DNA from: Thermoplasmatota archaeon
GTDB lineage: Archaea; Thermoplasmatota; B47-G6; B47-G6B; 47-G6
DNA length: 48,304 bases
Direction: 5' to 3'
NCBI GenBank assembly: GCA_029258975.1
Contig: JAPDJS010000013.1
Span: 1 to 48,304, forward strand
In this document: piece after piece, positions 1 to 8,874 of the stretch
Numbering within the stretch: position 1 is the first letter of the stretch
Layout of the letters: each line of letters opens with the position of its first letter
The notes under the pieces: generated by a model
The model's database searches: none
Told to the model about the DNA's origin: nothing
What the model saw: only the letters and a program-made list of their open reading frames with translations
Program-made: the position numbers and the translations under genes

Positions 1-2
1 GG

Positions 3-1445
3 CCTGAATGGGGCTCGGGAGGAATTTTTGGGCTTAAATATAATCGAGGAGTACTTTATTACACAGTAGCCTTTGAGGCAGAGGCCCATTTTATCAGAGA
101 CGACGAAGAAAGAGTTTATAAGTTCGACAAAGTGGGATCTTTACCAACCTCTGGCGGAGACACTTACAATGCGTCTGAGGTCGTCGACGAGTTTATTTAT
201 TTTGGCGGATGGGTTCACGCACCTGCAGTATATGAGGGTAAGAGCGATGGAAGAAGCACTATAGCGTTTTTCAATAAATTCTCTCACTTACATTCATACG
301 ATACGGAAAACGATAAAATAGAACTTTTATGGAAAGAATCCATGCATGATAAAGAAAAGTGGGTAGGTGAAATCTCAAACATATTGTATGATCCAGTGGG
401 CGATAGACTCTTATTATCTCGCTTAGATGGTCATCAAAATCTTGGTGTATACTCAATAGACCGCGATGGTAAGAACTTTAATAAATTGAGTGATCTACCA
501 TCCTTAAAGGGCACTTTAGTTGAGGAGTATGCGTGTTTTGACATTTCAGCCTCGTATTTATCTCTTACTAGCATGGAAGGCTTTAAGGGAATTCAGGCTC
601 TGGATCTCACTTCAAACACTTGGGAGAAACATGAAATCGAAAACTATGCAGAAATTTCTAAAGATGGACAGGGCGTTCTTGCACCTTTGACTGGGACTAT
701 GGCTTCTGCCTATGGGAGGGTCTTTACATTCGTTCGTGGCGGGCTTGTTGTCAGTGATATATTCAACAACGAGCATGTATTCATAAGGCTCTTTGATTTC
801 TTATCTGGCTATGCACCTCAGCGTACTGTGGCTTTACCATTTGGTGGCGGAATATTAGTGGCTTATAACGCATATACGCACGGAGTTCTCAGAACGTTCG
901 CTGAAGAAGAAAAGCTCATGGTTGAGAGGTTAGATAAGATTATAGGACCATCAGTCCTGGTGTATGTTACACCTCCTGTTGTAAGGATTGTTGGAGTTTT
1001 TGGAGCAAGGATTACATCAATGGAACGCGTTGGGAGACACTTAATTCTTGGCATGAGTACAATGGCTAACGTAGGTGCTTTGAACGCGACACCCATCGAT
1101 GGGGGCTATAGGGAGGTAATGCCTATCCACGTAGAAGACATCCTCAAGGCGAAGCAGATTCCGTTGGAATACAATTTCTCTGGAAGTATAGTCTTAGACC
1201 TTGTCTTTGGAGGGATACAGTTATATGGCTATAAAAACGCAAAGATAATAATACGCTCTTCAAAAGAGAACGAAATAAACGTCATGGAATATAGCGCATC
1301 TTTGTCGCTAGAGGAAGCAGAGAAGGATCGATATGACCTAAAAGAAGGCAAAAATGTAATCGACTTAAGTGGTTATTCCGGAATAGTCTCTTTTAAGTTA
1401 AAAAATGTAGACGAAAAGGCAAAGATTAGGATCGTGCTAGAGTGA
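3..1445 (+). CDS. DUF2139-like archaeal protein, 5' end cut by window edge
   Basis: The reading frame is open from base 3 of the window with no stop, so the gene begins upstream and about 480 residues are visible; an ATG at 132 is internal. The visible N-terminus has a conserved-looking block (EWGSGGIFGLKY, then EAEAHFI, then FGGWVHAPA) that I associate with the archaeal family DUF2139, whose function is unknown. The rest alternates short beta-strand-like segments with Gly/Asp turns, as in a beta-propeller. I see no membrane segment or signal peptide in the visible part. The stop lies 9 bp inside the convergent purB gene. Seen: a long open frame with coding-like composition. From memory: the family assignment. 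Inferred: the propeller fold. The missing N-terminus limits the call. Confidence 0.6.
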   Translation, partial: PEWGSGGIFGLKYNRGVLYYTVAFEAEAHFIRDDEERVYKFDKVGSLPTSGGDTYNASEVVDEFIYFGGWVHAPAVYEGKSDGRSTIAFFNKFSHLHSYDTENDKIELLWKESMHDKEKWVGEISNILYDPVGDRLLLSRLDGHQNLGVYSIDRDGKNFNKLSDLPSLKGTLVEEYACFDISASYLSLTSMEGFKGIQALDLTSNTWEKHEIENYAEISKDGQGVLAPLTGTMASAYGRVFTFVRGGLVVSDIFNNEHVFIRLFDFLSGYAPQRTVALPFGGGILVAYNAYTHGVLRTFAEEEKLMVERLDKIIGPSVLVYVTPPVVRIVGVFGARITSMERVGRHLILGMSTMANVGALNATPIDGGYREVMPIHVEDILKAKQIPLEYNFSGSIVLDLVFGGIQLYGYKNAKIIIRSSKENEINVMEYSASLSLEEAEKDRYDLKEGKNVIDLSGYSGIVSFKLKNVDEKAKIRIVLE

Positions 1446-2801
1446 CTTTCCTATTATTTCTTTTATCCTAATTTTTGCCCTTTCTATGAGTTCTTTATAG
1501 TTTCCAAGGTATTTTTCCGGGTTTAGTAGATCTTCAATCTCGTTCTCGCTTAGGAATTCTAGGACTCTCTTTTCCTCGATTAATACTTCCTTAAGGGGCC
1601 TGTTCTCTCTATAGGCCTTCATTGAGAGCCGTCTAATCAGCTCGTGGGCCTCGTTCCTGGGCATACCCTTTAGGGTCAGTGCTATCATTATGGACTCTGC
1701 CATGTTTAACCCCTTGGTGAGTTTTAAGTTTCTTTTCATGTTTTCTTCATATACTACGAGCCCGCTTATTAGGGAGAGAGCATCTTCAAGAATTTGATCC
1801 ATAATGGCTAGGGAATGAGTGATGATAATCCTCTCCGAGGAGGAGTTTGTAAGATCCCTCTCATGCCAGAGGATTATGTTCTCTAATGCCGGTATGACAA
1901 ATCCTCTCATGACTTTTGCAAGTCCGCAAATTCTCTCAGCCTTAATAGGATTCCTCTTGTGAGGCATTGTGGAGCTTCCGACTTGTCTTTTTTCAGAGAA
2001 TCCTTCAGCGACTTCTAATATTTCAGGTCTTTGCAAGTTTCGAACTTCCTCTGCAAACCTGGCAATAGAAGATGCTATGATTGCGAGATCACAGATAAGC
2101 TCAGCAAACCTATCCCTTGATACTATTTGTGTTGAGATTTCTACTGGTTTTAATCCAAGCTTTTCCATGACCGCTCTTTCAATCTCTAGTCCTTTTCCTC
2201 TCCATGCTGCCATTGTCCCTACTGCTCCAGCCATTTTACCGACGATAACCCTTTTTTCACATTCTTGCAGTCTTTCTAAACCAAGCGCAATTTCCAGAGC
2301 GTGATTCATTAATTTAAATCCGAACGTAATAGGAACGGCGTGTTGTCCGTGCGTTCTTCCTACCATTACGATGTCCTCATACTTCTCAGCAAGCTCTAAT
2401 AATTTCTCTATTAACTTGACAAGCTTTCTTTTGATTACTTTTAGAGCATCTCTTACTACGAGAGCCCATGCGGTGTCTATGATATCGTTGCTTGTTGCAC
2501 CAAAATGAACAAATTGAGCGCAATCTCCAAGAGCATCAGAAAAGGCTTTAACCAAGGCCATTATATCATGACCGATTTTCTTCTCTATTTTTTGAATCTT
2601 CTCAACTCCCCCAACATCTTCCAACGTTATTTCCTTTGCCTTATTCACACATTTCTCATCTACTAAACCCAGCTCGTGAAGGGCTTCCAAAAGGGCTTTC
2701 TCAATTTCCAGCATTTTCCTTAGTCTATTTTCTTCACTTAGAACATCTCTCATTTCTTTGCTGCAGTATCTCCATTCAATGGGACAGAACAATTTCCTCA
2801 C
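1437..2801 (-). CDS. purB: adenylosuccinate lyase PurB
   Basis: PurB performs two fumarate-releasing steps: SAICAR to AICAR and adenylosuccinate to AMP. The 454-residue protein has normal family length and all landmarks of the fumarase/aspartase superfamily: GATSND at about 101-106, the catalytic-histidine block GRTHGQHAVP at about 148-157, and the signature GSSTMPHKRNP at about 275-285 with the mobile-loop serine. The start is a GTG whose protein begins [10 protein letters not shown], like archaeal PurB N-termini; it lies 26 bp inside the end of purM, which indicates translational coupling. It is the last gene of the purP-purT-purE-purM-purB run and overlaps the convergent DUF2139-like gene by 9 bp. 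The identification is secure. Confidence 0.96.
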   Translation of the reverse strand: MRKLFCPIEWRYCSKEMRDVLSEENRLRKMLEIEKALLEALHELGLVDEKCVNKAKEITLEDVGGVEKIQKIEKKIGHDIMALVKAFSDALGDCAQFVHFGATSNDIIDTAWALVVRDALKVIKRKLVKLIEKLLELAEKYEDIVMVGRTHGQHAVPITFGFKLMNHALEIALGLERLQECEKRVIVGKMAGAVGTMAAWRGKGLEIERAVMEKLGLKPVEISTQIVSRDRFAELICDLAIIASSIARFAEEVRNLQRPEILEVAEGFSEKRQVGSSTMPHKRNPIKAERICGLAKVMRGFVIPALENIILWHERDLTNSSSERIIITHSLAIMDQILEDALSLISGLVVYEENMKRNLKLTKGLNMAESIMIALTLKGMPRNEAHELIRRLSMKAYRENRPLKEVLIEEKRVLEFLSENEIEDLLNPEKYLGNYKELIERAKIRIKEIIGKSL

Positions 2802-3783
2802 CCATTGCTTTGATCCTCACTATGTGGTCCTCTATTATATGTCCAATTACATGAGTGGGATAATACTTGTTTAAAAGTTCAACAGCGTCGTCAAGAGAAT
2901 CCTTCGGGACTATCGCGACGAAACCTATCCCCATGTTAAACGTGCTATACATCTCGTCTATGGGAACTCCTTCGTTCATTATAGCTGTAAAAATTTCGGG
3001 AGGATCCGGAGGCGTTAAAGAGTAACCGTATCGTGTTATCCTTAGAAGTTTTCTGAAGGCGCCGCCAGTAATGTGGGCAAGACCATGAACTTCAACGTTT
3101 TTTAAGAGCTCTAGTATTGGTTTTACGTAAATTCTTGTGGGCTCTAACAGATGTTTCCAAATTTCCTTTCCAGAAATTTCATAATCGGCCCCATATTTCT
3201 CAAGAAGAACCTTTCGTGCTAAACTAAGACCATTACTGTGAATACCAGAACTTTCAATACCAACCACGTAATCTCCAGGAACAATTTTCTCTCCCAAGAC
3301 CTCTTTTCCCTTCTTGACAAAGCCTACAACAGTTCCTGAGAGTTCTATGTGTTCGAGGATGTTCATTATCGCTGTTTCGCCTCCTACTACCGCAACCCCA
3401 GATTCGTCTGCCGCCTTTTTTATTCCGTAGAGGATTTCTGTTATCATCTTTTTATCAAGTTTTGGAAGCGCAATATAGTCCACGAAAATGGAGGGTCTGG
3501 CGCCTACACATATTACATCATTTACGTTCATGGCTACGAGGTCAATTCCCAGCCCTTCATATTTTCCCACGAGTTCGGCAACTACTATCTTTGTACCTAC
3601 ACCATCGGTAGTGATGGCAAGATATTGTTGACCAAGATCAATGAGAGATGCATAGTGCCCTATACTCTTTTCATAGACTCTTTCCTTCGTGTTGTCGAGG
3701 GTGGAGAAAATAGAAAATAATATGTCATCAATAACATCTTTTTCTTCGTTAAAGTCATATGCTACGTCTTTATATCTAACCAT
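2776..3783 (-). CDS. purM: phosphoribosylformylglycinamidine cyclo-ligase PurM (AIR synthetase)
   Basis: PurM closes the imidazole ring, converting FGAM plus ATP to AIR. The 335-residue protein has standard length and the PurM/AIRS motifs: TDGVGTK at about 59-65, MNVNDVIC at about 85-92 and GGETA at about 134-138, with NMGIGF in the C-terminal half. The ATG start overlaps the stop of purE by 8 bp and is preceded by GGAGG inside purE; its own 3' end overlaps purB by 26 bp. This nested arrangement points to one polycistronic message. The N-terminus is short, beginning [10 protein letters not shown], as in other archaeal forms. Confidence 0.96.
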   Translation of the reverse strand: MVRYKDVAYDFNEEKDVIDDILFSIFSTLDNTKERVYEKSIGHYASLIDLGQQYLAITTDGVGTKIVVAELVGKYEGLGIDLVAMNVNDVICVGARPSIFVDYIALPKLDKKMITEILYGIKKAADESGVAVVGGETAIMNILEHIELSGTVVGFVKKGKEVLGEKIVPGDYVVGIESSGIHSNGLSLARKVLLEKYGADYEISGKEIWKHLLEPTRIYVKPILELLKNVEVHGLAHITGGAFRKLLRITRYGYSLTPPDPPEIFTAIMNEGVPIDEMYSTFNMGIGFVAIVPKDSLDDAVELLNKYYPTHVIGHIIEDHIVRIKAMGEEIVLSH

Positions 3784-4225
3784 TCTTTAGTTCCTCCACA
3801 AATTTCTTCAGTTTCTCGTCTATTTCCGGATATTTAAGTGCCAAAATCCTTATAGCCAAATAAGCAGCATTCTTACCGTTGTCTATACCTACAGCAGCTA
3901 CAGGAACTTTAGGAGGCATTTGGACAATAGAAAGTAGGGAGTCAAGACCTAAAAAGGCTTTGTTTACAGGTACCCCAATAACGGGCTTTCTTGTGTGGGA
4001 TGCTATAAATCCTGGCAAGTGTGCTGCAAGTCCTGCAATAGCAATAATAACATCATATTTTCCATTTTCAGCCAGCTTAGCGAGTTCAACGACTTTTTCA
4101 GGATTCCTATGTGCAGAAGCAACCACAAGGTCGTAGTCTATTTCAAAGGCATCAAGAACCTCTTTAGCCTTTTCCGCAATTTCCATATCGCTTTTGCTAC
4201 CAACAACAATTAACACTTTTGCCAT
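3776..4225 (-). CDS. purE: PurE, 5-(carboxyamino)imidazole ribonucleotide mutase / AIR carboxylase
   Basis: PurE makes CAIR (4-carboxy-AIR) in purine synthesis. The 149-residue protein shows the phosphate-binding GSKSD at 9-13, SAHR at 37-40 and AGLAAHLPG at 64-72, then QMPPKVPVA near 102. No purK partner is in this window. Whether it is class I (N5-CAIR mutase, needing PurK) or class II (direct carboxylase using CO2) cannot be settled by eye, so the reaction name is left open. The start is supported by GGTGAT just upstream, which also carries the purT stop; the gap to purT is 4 bp. Confidence 0.94.
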   Translation of the reverse strand: MAKVLIVVGSKSDMEIAEKAKEVLDAFEIDYDLVVASAHRNPEKVVELAKLAENGKYDVIIAIAGLAAHLPGFIASHTRKPVIGVPVNKAFLGLDSLLSIVQMPPKVPVAAVGIDNGKNAAYLAIRILALKYPEIDEKLKKFVEELKNG

Positions 4226-4229
4226 TCTA

Positions 4230-5507
4230 TCACCGTGTGAAATGCTTCTCTAATTCGTATGATTGATCCATCCACTGAGATCCTATTAAAATCTCAATCT
4301 TATGTGCTGCTTTCTCTGCTAACTCTTTTGCCTCTTCTGGAGTTTCTCCCGTGGCTAACACTACGCCCAAGCGTCTTCCCTTATAGACCTCTGGCTTGCC
4401 AAATATGTGTAGGGATATTCTTCCTCCCTTAAGAGACTCTTCAAGGTTTCTGTATTTAGGAAGGACGCCTTCGGCGTAGCCCTTTATTACATGGCTTGCT
4501 GCGGGGACAACAGGTTTAATAACCTTAAATCCGTGGTCATCCTCGGTAAAAATTGGAAGGCCCATTATTGCCTTTGCGTGAAGAGCGAACTCAGAAAAGC
4601 CCTGGGGATTTGAAATTATAGTAACAAGTCCCGTATCGTGTGGTCTTGGACTTACTTCGTTTACCCAAACCTCATCACCCTTTACAAACATCTCTATCCC
4701 AAATATGCCTAATCCGCCAAGAGCTTCCGCAACTCTTTTTGCATACTTAAATGCTCTCGTTCTGGCTTTTTCTGAGATCCCAGAGGGGATCCAGGAAGAG
4801 TGGTAATCACCCTCTATTTGATAGTGGCCTACTGGCTCAATAAATGCTGTCTCTATACGGTCTCCATCTTTATATCTTACTGTCAATACTGTAATCTCCA
4901 CATCGAAATCAATATGCTCCTCAACTATGATCTTATCTGCAGATCCTCTAGCCTTTGTTTTTGCTTCATGCCAGGCTTTTTCAATGTCCTCTGGTCCACG
5001 AACAAAATATGAGCCTTTGCCGCTGCTGCTCATAATAGCTTTTGTATGACAAGGGTATCCAATCTTTTCACAGGCCTCCTTGAGTTCTTCTAGAGTACTA
5101 GCGTATGTATACCGGGAAGTGGGTACTTTTGCTTCGTGAACAAGAGTCTCTCTAATTCTTTCTCGATGCATTGCAATCCAAGTAGCTCTTGCGTTAGGCA
5201 CTACAAAATAACCGTTTCTCTCAAACTCAAAGAGTTTGTCCAAGTTTATTGCCTCAATTTCAGGAACTATTGCACTAGGATTTTCTATTTCTACGACTCT
5301 TTCCAAAAATTTTCCATCCATCATATTTCCAACATATTTCTTGTGGGCCACGGCCATTGCGGGGGCATCATCGTATCTGTCAACAGCAATTACCTCAGCC
5401 CCTAGTCTTATAGCTTCTATAGCAACCTCTCTACCCAACTCACCAGAACCGAGTAACATTAAACGGAAACTATCCTTTGTTTTAGGAGTGCCAAGAACCA
5501 TTCCCAT
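4230..5507 (-). CDS. purT: formate-dependent phosphoribosylglycinamide formyltransferase PurT (GAR transformylase 2)
   Basis: PurT is an ATP-grasp enzyme that formylates GAR with free formate and ATP, replacing folate-dependent PurN. The 425-residue protein is in the usual archaeal range. It has the N-terminal preATP-grasp motif [10 protein letters not shown] near 18-27, an ATP-grasp core with [11 protein letters not shown], and the C-terminal [11 protein letters not shown] block typical of PurT/PurK proteins. The ATG is preceded by a very strong GGAGGTGA at 4-5 nt spacing. It sits 14 bp after purP and 4 bp before purE. With purP it makes both formyl-transfer steps of this pathway formate-driven, which connects it to the formate dehydrogenase operon at 31.3-36.8 kb. 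Confidence 0.96.
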   Translation of the reverse strand: MGMVLGTPKTKDSFRLMLLGSGELGREVAIEAIRLGAEVIAVDRYDDAPAMAVAHKKYVGNMMDGKFLERVVEIENPSAIVPEIEAINLDKLFEFERNGYFVVPNARATWIAMHRERIRETLVHEAKVPTSRYTYASTLEELKEACEKIGYPCHTKAIMSSSGKGSYFVRGPEDIEKAWHEAKTKARGSADKIIVEEHIDFDVEITVLTVRYKDGDRIETAFIEPVGHYQIEGDYHSSWIPSGISEKARTRAFKYAKRVAEALGGLGIFGIEMFVKGDEVWVNEVSPRPHDTGLVTIISNPQGFSEFALHAKAIMGLPIFTEDDHGFKVIKPVVPAASHVIKGYAEGVLPKYRNLEESLKGGRISLHIFGKPEVYKGRRLGVVLATGETPEEAKELAEKAAHKIEILIGSQWMDQSYELEKHFTR

Positions 5508-5521
5508 AATTTCACCTCCAA

Positions 5522-6505
5522 CTAGCTTAATATGTCGTCTAGCATTTCTCTCTCAATAGCTTCTCTAATCTCACGGGCAATCCTTCTGCCAGTACTCATA
5601 GGCTCTCTATATTTTATCCAGGTGTAGGGTGACCCGTACACGTAGAAATTTGTACCTGCAACGATTCTTGTAGAGATCTCGAAGTAGTATATGTCTAGTT
5701 TAGGTGTTATTACAGCTTCTAGGCAGAACGGCCCATAAAGTCCTTTCTTCATAAGTTTCCAAGACGCTTTTGCCACTCTTTCACCTGCGTCTAATATTTC
5801 TGGAAGAAGACTCTCACGAACGACAACGGGAATGTTTCCCACGACCACGTAGCTAGCAGAAATATCAAGAGCATTCCGAACATCCCGTGGAATTCTCCCT
5901 AGACCATCGGCATTCGTTTCGTATCTGATGTCAGTGCTCATTATTTCTAGCTCTTTATTCACCATTGAATAAAAGAAGTGAAAATACATGGGAACACCTA
6001 CAATATATTCCTGCGCTATGCCTCCTTCTGGTATTTTCGGAACAACACCGTTTGTTATTATTTTGTATCCCTTGCCACCTTTAGCTCCGGGGAGCTTTAT
6101 TATTATAGGCCTGTCTACAACATCTCCTTCTTTATACGTTTTTGGAACCTTAATTTTTGCCTCACTAAGCCACTTTTGCATCATTTCTCTCGAGGATTCC
6201 CACTCCATAACATCCTTTGACCCAAAAATAGGAACATCAAGCTTTTTAATGCCATCTTTGCCGATGTATTCTACAAAAGAGCCGTGTGGGATTAAAATGG
6301 TATCCATTTCTAGTAGTTTGTCTTGAACGTCCAATATCTCCTTAAAGCTCTCCACTACTAAGATTTCGTCAGCGACGTTAAAGGATTTGTAGAGTTTAAC
6401 TCTTTCTGGCGTTGTTATTAGAACAGTTCTAAATCCCTCGAGTTTCGCTCCGTGAAGGATTTGTAGTGCTGTGTGACTTCCAATTGTACCTATTGATGGA
6501 GTCAT
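5522..6505 (-). CDS. purP: formate-dependent FAICAR synthetase PurP
   Basis: PurP is the archaeal ATP-grasp-like enzyme that makes FAICAR from AICAR, formate and ATP, replacing the transformylase half of PurH. Landmarks are TIGSHTALQILHGAKLEGF near the N-terminus, PHGSFVEYIG, the ATP-binding KLPGAKGGKGY, and GPFCLEAV near the C-terminus. I chose the ATG at 6505 because GGTG lies 6 nt upstream, the spacing used by many genes here; an in-frame ATG at 6517 would add MVNI. The N-terminus is shorter than in Methanocaldococcus PurP. It is the first gene of the purine operon and has a TATA-like tract about 40 bp upstream. Confidence 0.94.
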   Translation of the reverse strand: MTPSIGTIGSHTALQILHGAKLEGFRTVLITTPERVKLYKSFNVADEILVVESFKEILDVQDKLLEMDTILIPHGSFVEYIGKDGIKKLDVPIFGSKDVMEWESSREMMQKWLSEAKIKVPKTYKEGDVVDRPIIIKLPGAKGGKGYKIITNGVVPKIPEGGIAQEYIVGVPMYFHFFYSMVNKELEIMSTDIRYETNADGLGRIPRDVRNALDISASYVVVGNIPVVVRESLLPEILDAGERVAKASWKLMKKGLYGPFCLEAVITPKLDIYYFEISTRIVAGTNFYVYGSPYTWIKYREPMSTGRRIAREIREAIEREMLDDILS

Positions 6506-6544
6506 GATATTCACCATAATGTCAATGTAATGTTAATAACAGGT

Positions 6545-6563
6545 TAATTAAAATTTTTAATTT
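6545..6563 (-). promoter_or_regulatory. candidate TATA region of the purine operon
   Basis: An A/T-only tract (TTAAAAATTTTAA on the minus strand) lies about 40-55 bp before the purP start. A transcription start about 25 bp downstream would fall near 6525-6530 and give a short leader. The placement is judged by eye only. Confidence 0.4.
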
Positions 6564-6754
6564 TACATTATTTTGTTATAACGCTAGGAATTAGCTTGAG
6601 GTCAAAGCTTGTTAAATTTGGTTTTTTATAAAGATAGAAAAAGAATTGATTTGTATGCACTGTGATTACCAAGCTCTCATGTAAAAAACGGTTTTTAGGC
6701 TTTGTTACATTATCTGTCATTATCATTTTTTGAAGGGTTTTGCAGAAAGATATC

Positions 6755-6771
6755 GAAACTTACTTAAAAGG
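6755..6771 (+). promoter_or_regulatory. candidate BRE/TATA of cstA
   Basis: The sequence GAAACTTACTTAAAAGG fits a purine-rich BRE-like stretch followed by a CTTAAAAG TATA box. It would start transcription near 6792-6795, about 40 nt before the ATG at 6832. Confidence 0.45.
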
Positions 6772-6831
6772 ATATTTACCAAAAATTTAGTATGTGAATG
6801 TGATGCTTTGACATAGACATAGGTGTGTACT

Positions 6832-8532
6832 ATGAACTCTTTGGGGTTAGTATTGATAGCTGCTATAATATATGTTCTGTTCTATATGACGTACGGAAAA
6901 GCGTTGCAGAATAAAGTCGTAAAGGCAGATCCCAGCAGGAAAACTCCTGCACACAGGTTGTATGATGGAGTAGACTATGTACCAGCGCATCCCGTCGTTC
7001 TCTATGGACACCACTTCGCGAGTATTGCAGGTGCGGGACCTATTGTAGGTCCAGCGCTAGCCATGGCATGGGGATGGCTTCCATCTATCCTTTGGGTATG
7101 GTTTGGAAACGTCTTTATTGGAGCTGTACACGACTATCTCGCTTTGATGGCTTCTGTACGATACGATGGCAAGTCTATACAGTGGGTATCTGGTAAACTC
7201 ATGTCGAAGAGAACGGGAGCTCTATTTGAGGTATATATATGGTTTACGCTGCTTTTAGTTGTCGCAGCTTTCGTAGCAGTAGTTTCTAAGCTACTGAACA
7301 CAATTCCAGAGGCTGCTACTGCGACTATATTGTTCTTGCTATCGGCAATAATTGTGGGAGTTCTAATGTACAAAGTAAAGGTAAACTTCTACGTAGCTTC
7401 TGTTATTGGAGTAATCCTTGTAGCTTTGTCCGTCTTTGCCGGATTTAAACTACCATTGAGTCTGTCGTATCATACGTGGAACATCGTAATGCTGGTGTAT
7501 ATAATAATAGCGGCGTCACTACCGGTTTGGGTCTTGCTACAGCCAAGAGACTACCTAAATGCGTACGTTCTATGGTTTGGACTTATCATGGGTGGTATAG
7601 CTTTTATAGGCCTTGCAAAGGGATTTGAGGTACCGGCATATACGGCCTTTACAGCGAACGTCGTTGCTAAGCAACCATCACCATTCTGGCCTACAGTGCC
7701 TTTGGTTATTGCGTGTGGTGCCTTAAGCGGATTCCACTCACTCGTAGGCTCAGGAACATCATCTAAGCAGCTCGATAACGAACTTCATGGACTACTCGTT
7801 GGTTATGGTGGAATGTTCACAGAGGGATTCTTATCTACTATCGTCATAACCTCCATCGCAGTTTATGGTGTCCAAATAACTGGCGTTAGTGTTTCGGAAT
7901 GGGCATCACAATACATATTTAGCGGAGGTCTTGGAACGTTCACAACAGCATATGCGTATGGTTTGCGTGACTTCTTTGGAATAGAAGAGACAATAGGCAA
8001 GGTATTTGCTACGTTGTGGGTTTCTGCATTTGCTCTAACATCACTTGATACCGCTACGAGACTTGGAAGATTTGCATGGCAAGAGCTCTTTGAGATGGCA
8101 GTAAAGGATAAAGAATCAAGCGCATACAAGATTATAACCAACAAATGGCTTGCATCTGCAGTAATAGCTCTTATAGGAGTTGCAATGGCTTGGCAGGCTG
8201 GATATAAGATCCTATGGCCAGCATTTTCTGGTATGAACCAGTTATTAGCGTCAATTGCAATGATAACAGCTTCTGTATGGGTTGCTAAGGTACAAAAAGC
8301 TGGAAAGTGGTCTTATGCCGTATTGATTCCAGCACTATTCCTCTGGATTACAGTCACGGCAGGCCTCATATGGTATATAGTATTCATTCCTAACGATGTG
8401 CTAGGCATCACCACGGCAATTGTAGTAAAGACAATACTAGGAATAGGCCTTATACTTAACTTCTTATTGGCCTACGACTTCTATGTTGCATGGAGGAAAC
8501 CTGCAGAAGCTTTTGAGGAAGTTCCGGCCTGA
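6832..8532 (+). CDS. cstA: CstA-family carbon-starvation / pyruvate-peptide transporter
   Basis: This is a polytopic membrane carrier of the CstA/BtsT family; bacterial members take up peptides or pyruvate by cation symport. The 566-residue protein is almost wholly hydrophobic helices, and carries the family-typical N-terminal stretch GHHFASIAGAGPIVGP (about 64-79), then WLPSILWVWFGNVFIGAVHDY, and a later GSGTSSKQLDNE and TSLDTATRLGR. I chose the ATG at 6832 because AGGTG stands 6 nt before it; the in-frame GTG at 6823 is part of that ribosome-binding site. The real substrate in archaea is unproven; pyruvate or peptides would fit a heterotroph. It has its own promoter and is followed by a T-rich stretch. 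Confidence 0.92.
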   Translation: MNSLGLVLIAAIIYVLFYMTYGKALQNKVVKADPSRKTPAHRLYDGVDYVPAHPVVLYGHHFASIAGAGPIVGPALAMAWGWLPSILWVWFGNVFIGAVHDYLALMASVRYDGKSIQWVSGKLMSKRTGALFEVYIWFTLLLVVAAFVAVVSKLLNTIPEAATATILFLLSAIIVGVLMYKVKVNFYVASVIGVILVALSVFAGFKLPLSLSYHTWNIVMLVYIIIAASLPVWVLLQPRDYLNAYVLWFGLIMGGIAFIGLAKGFEVPAYTAFTANVVAKQPSPFWPTVPLVIACGALSGFHSLVGSGTSSKQLDNELHGLLVGYGGMFTEGFLSTIVITSIAVYGVQITGVSVSEWASQYIFSGGLGTFTTAYAYGLRDFFGIEETIGKVFATLWVSAFALTSLDTATRLGRFAWQELFEMAVKDKESSAYKIITNKWLASAVIALIGVAMAWQAGYKILWPAFSGMNQLLASIAMITASVWVAKVQKAGKWSYAVLIPALFLWITVTAGLIWYIVFIPNDVLGITTAIVVKTILGIGLILNFLLAYDFYVAWRKPAEAFEEVPA

Positions 8533-8533
8533 C

Positions 8534-8562
8534 TTTCCTTTTATTTTTAATTTTTATTTGAG
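8534..8562 (+). terminator. T-rich terminator-like tract after cstA
   Basis: Immediately after the cstA stop there is a pyrimidine-rich stretch with several T runs (CTTTTATTTTTAATTTTTATTT). This resembles archaeal intrinsic terminators, which need T tracts rather than a hairpin. Confidence 0.45.
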
Positions 8563-8576
8563 TTGAGGCGTGAAAA

Positions 8577-8861
8577 ATGGATTTTAAAAAATATTTTCTA
8601 CTTGTAAAATATTTCTTTAAAGGATTCTTTTCTTCGTTTAGGGAGAGTGCTGTTTCTTATATTGAATTTGAGGAAAAAGAATTGGAGAATGTTTTTGCGC
8701 TTTTACTCATGGCGTCTTTTGTAGGAATACCATCACCACCTACGACACTCGTTATTAGAATAATGCCTTATATGGCCCGAGAGATTATAATTATGCAATC
8801 AAGATCACGAAGAATGGATGATCTTCTTGGCGAGCTAGCAGGAATGTTTGAAATTACATAA
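8577..8861 (+). CDS. small conserved-looking protein, first gene of Get3-like unit
   Basis: I do not recognise this 94-residue protein. Its N-terminus is basic and aromatic (KKYF, KYFFKGFF), followed by an acidic FEEKELENV and then a hydrophobic stretch of about 30 residues containing GIPSPPTT and ending in IMPYMAREIIIM. It could be a membrane-associated amphipathic protein or a tightly folded helical partner. The start ATG overlaps the end of a GTGAAAAATG context with weak ribosome-binding signal. It stops 13 bp before the Get3-like ATPase ATG, so it is almost certainly cotranscribed and may be a cofactor or adaptor of that ATPase. That functional link is inference from position. Confidence 0.7.
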   Translation: MDFKKYFLLVKYFFKGFFSSFRESAVSYIEFEEKELENVFALLLMASFVGIPSPPTTLVIRIMPYMAREIIIMQSRSRRMDDLLGELAGMFEIT

Positions 8862-8874
8862 GGTCGGGGTAATT

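Larger units (their letters stand above)
6518..6831. other. 314-bp divergent intergenic region purP/cstA
   Basis: This gap separates the purine operon from cstA. It holds the AT-rich purP promoter at its left end and a TATA-like box for cstA at its right end. The middle (about 6580-6740) is AT-rich; I found no ORF, tRNA or convincing hairpin there. Confidence 0.6.

Noticed and set aside
1969..2304. 111-codon plus-strand frame opposite purB
   Set aside because: It lies fully inside purB on the other strand, and its Ser/Ile/Thr-rich sequence is typical of an antisense shadow.
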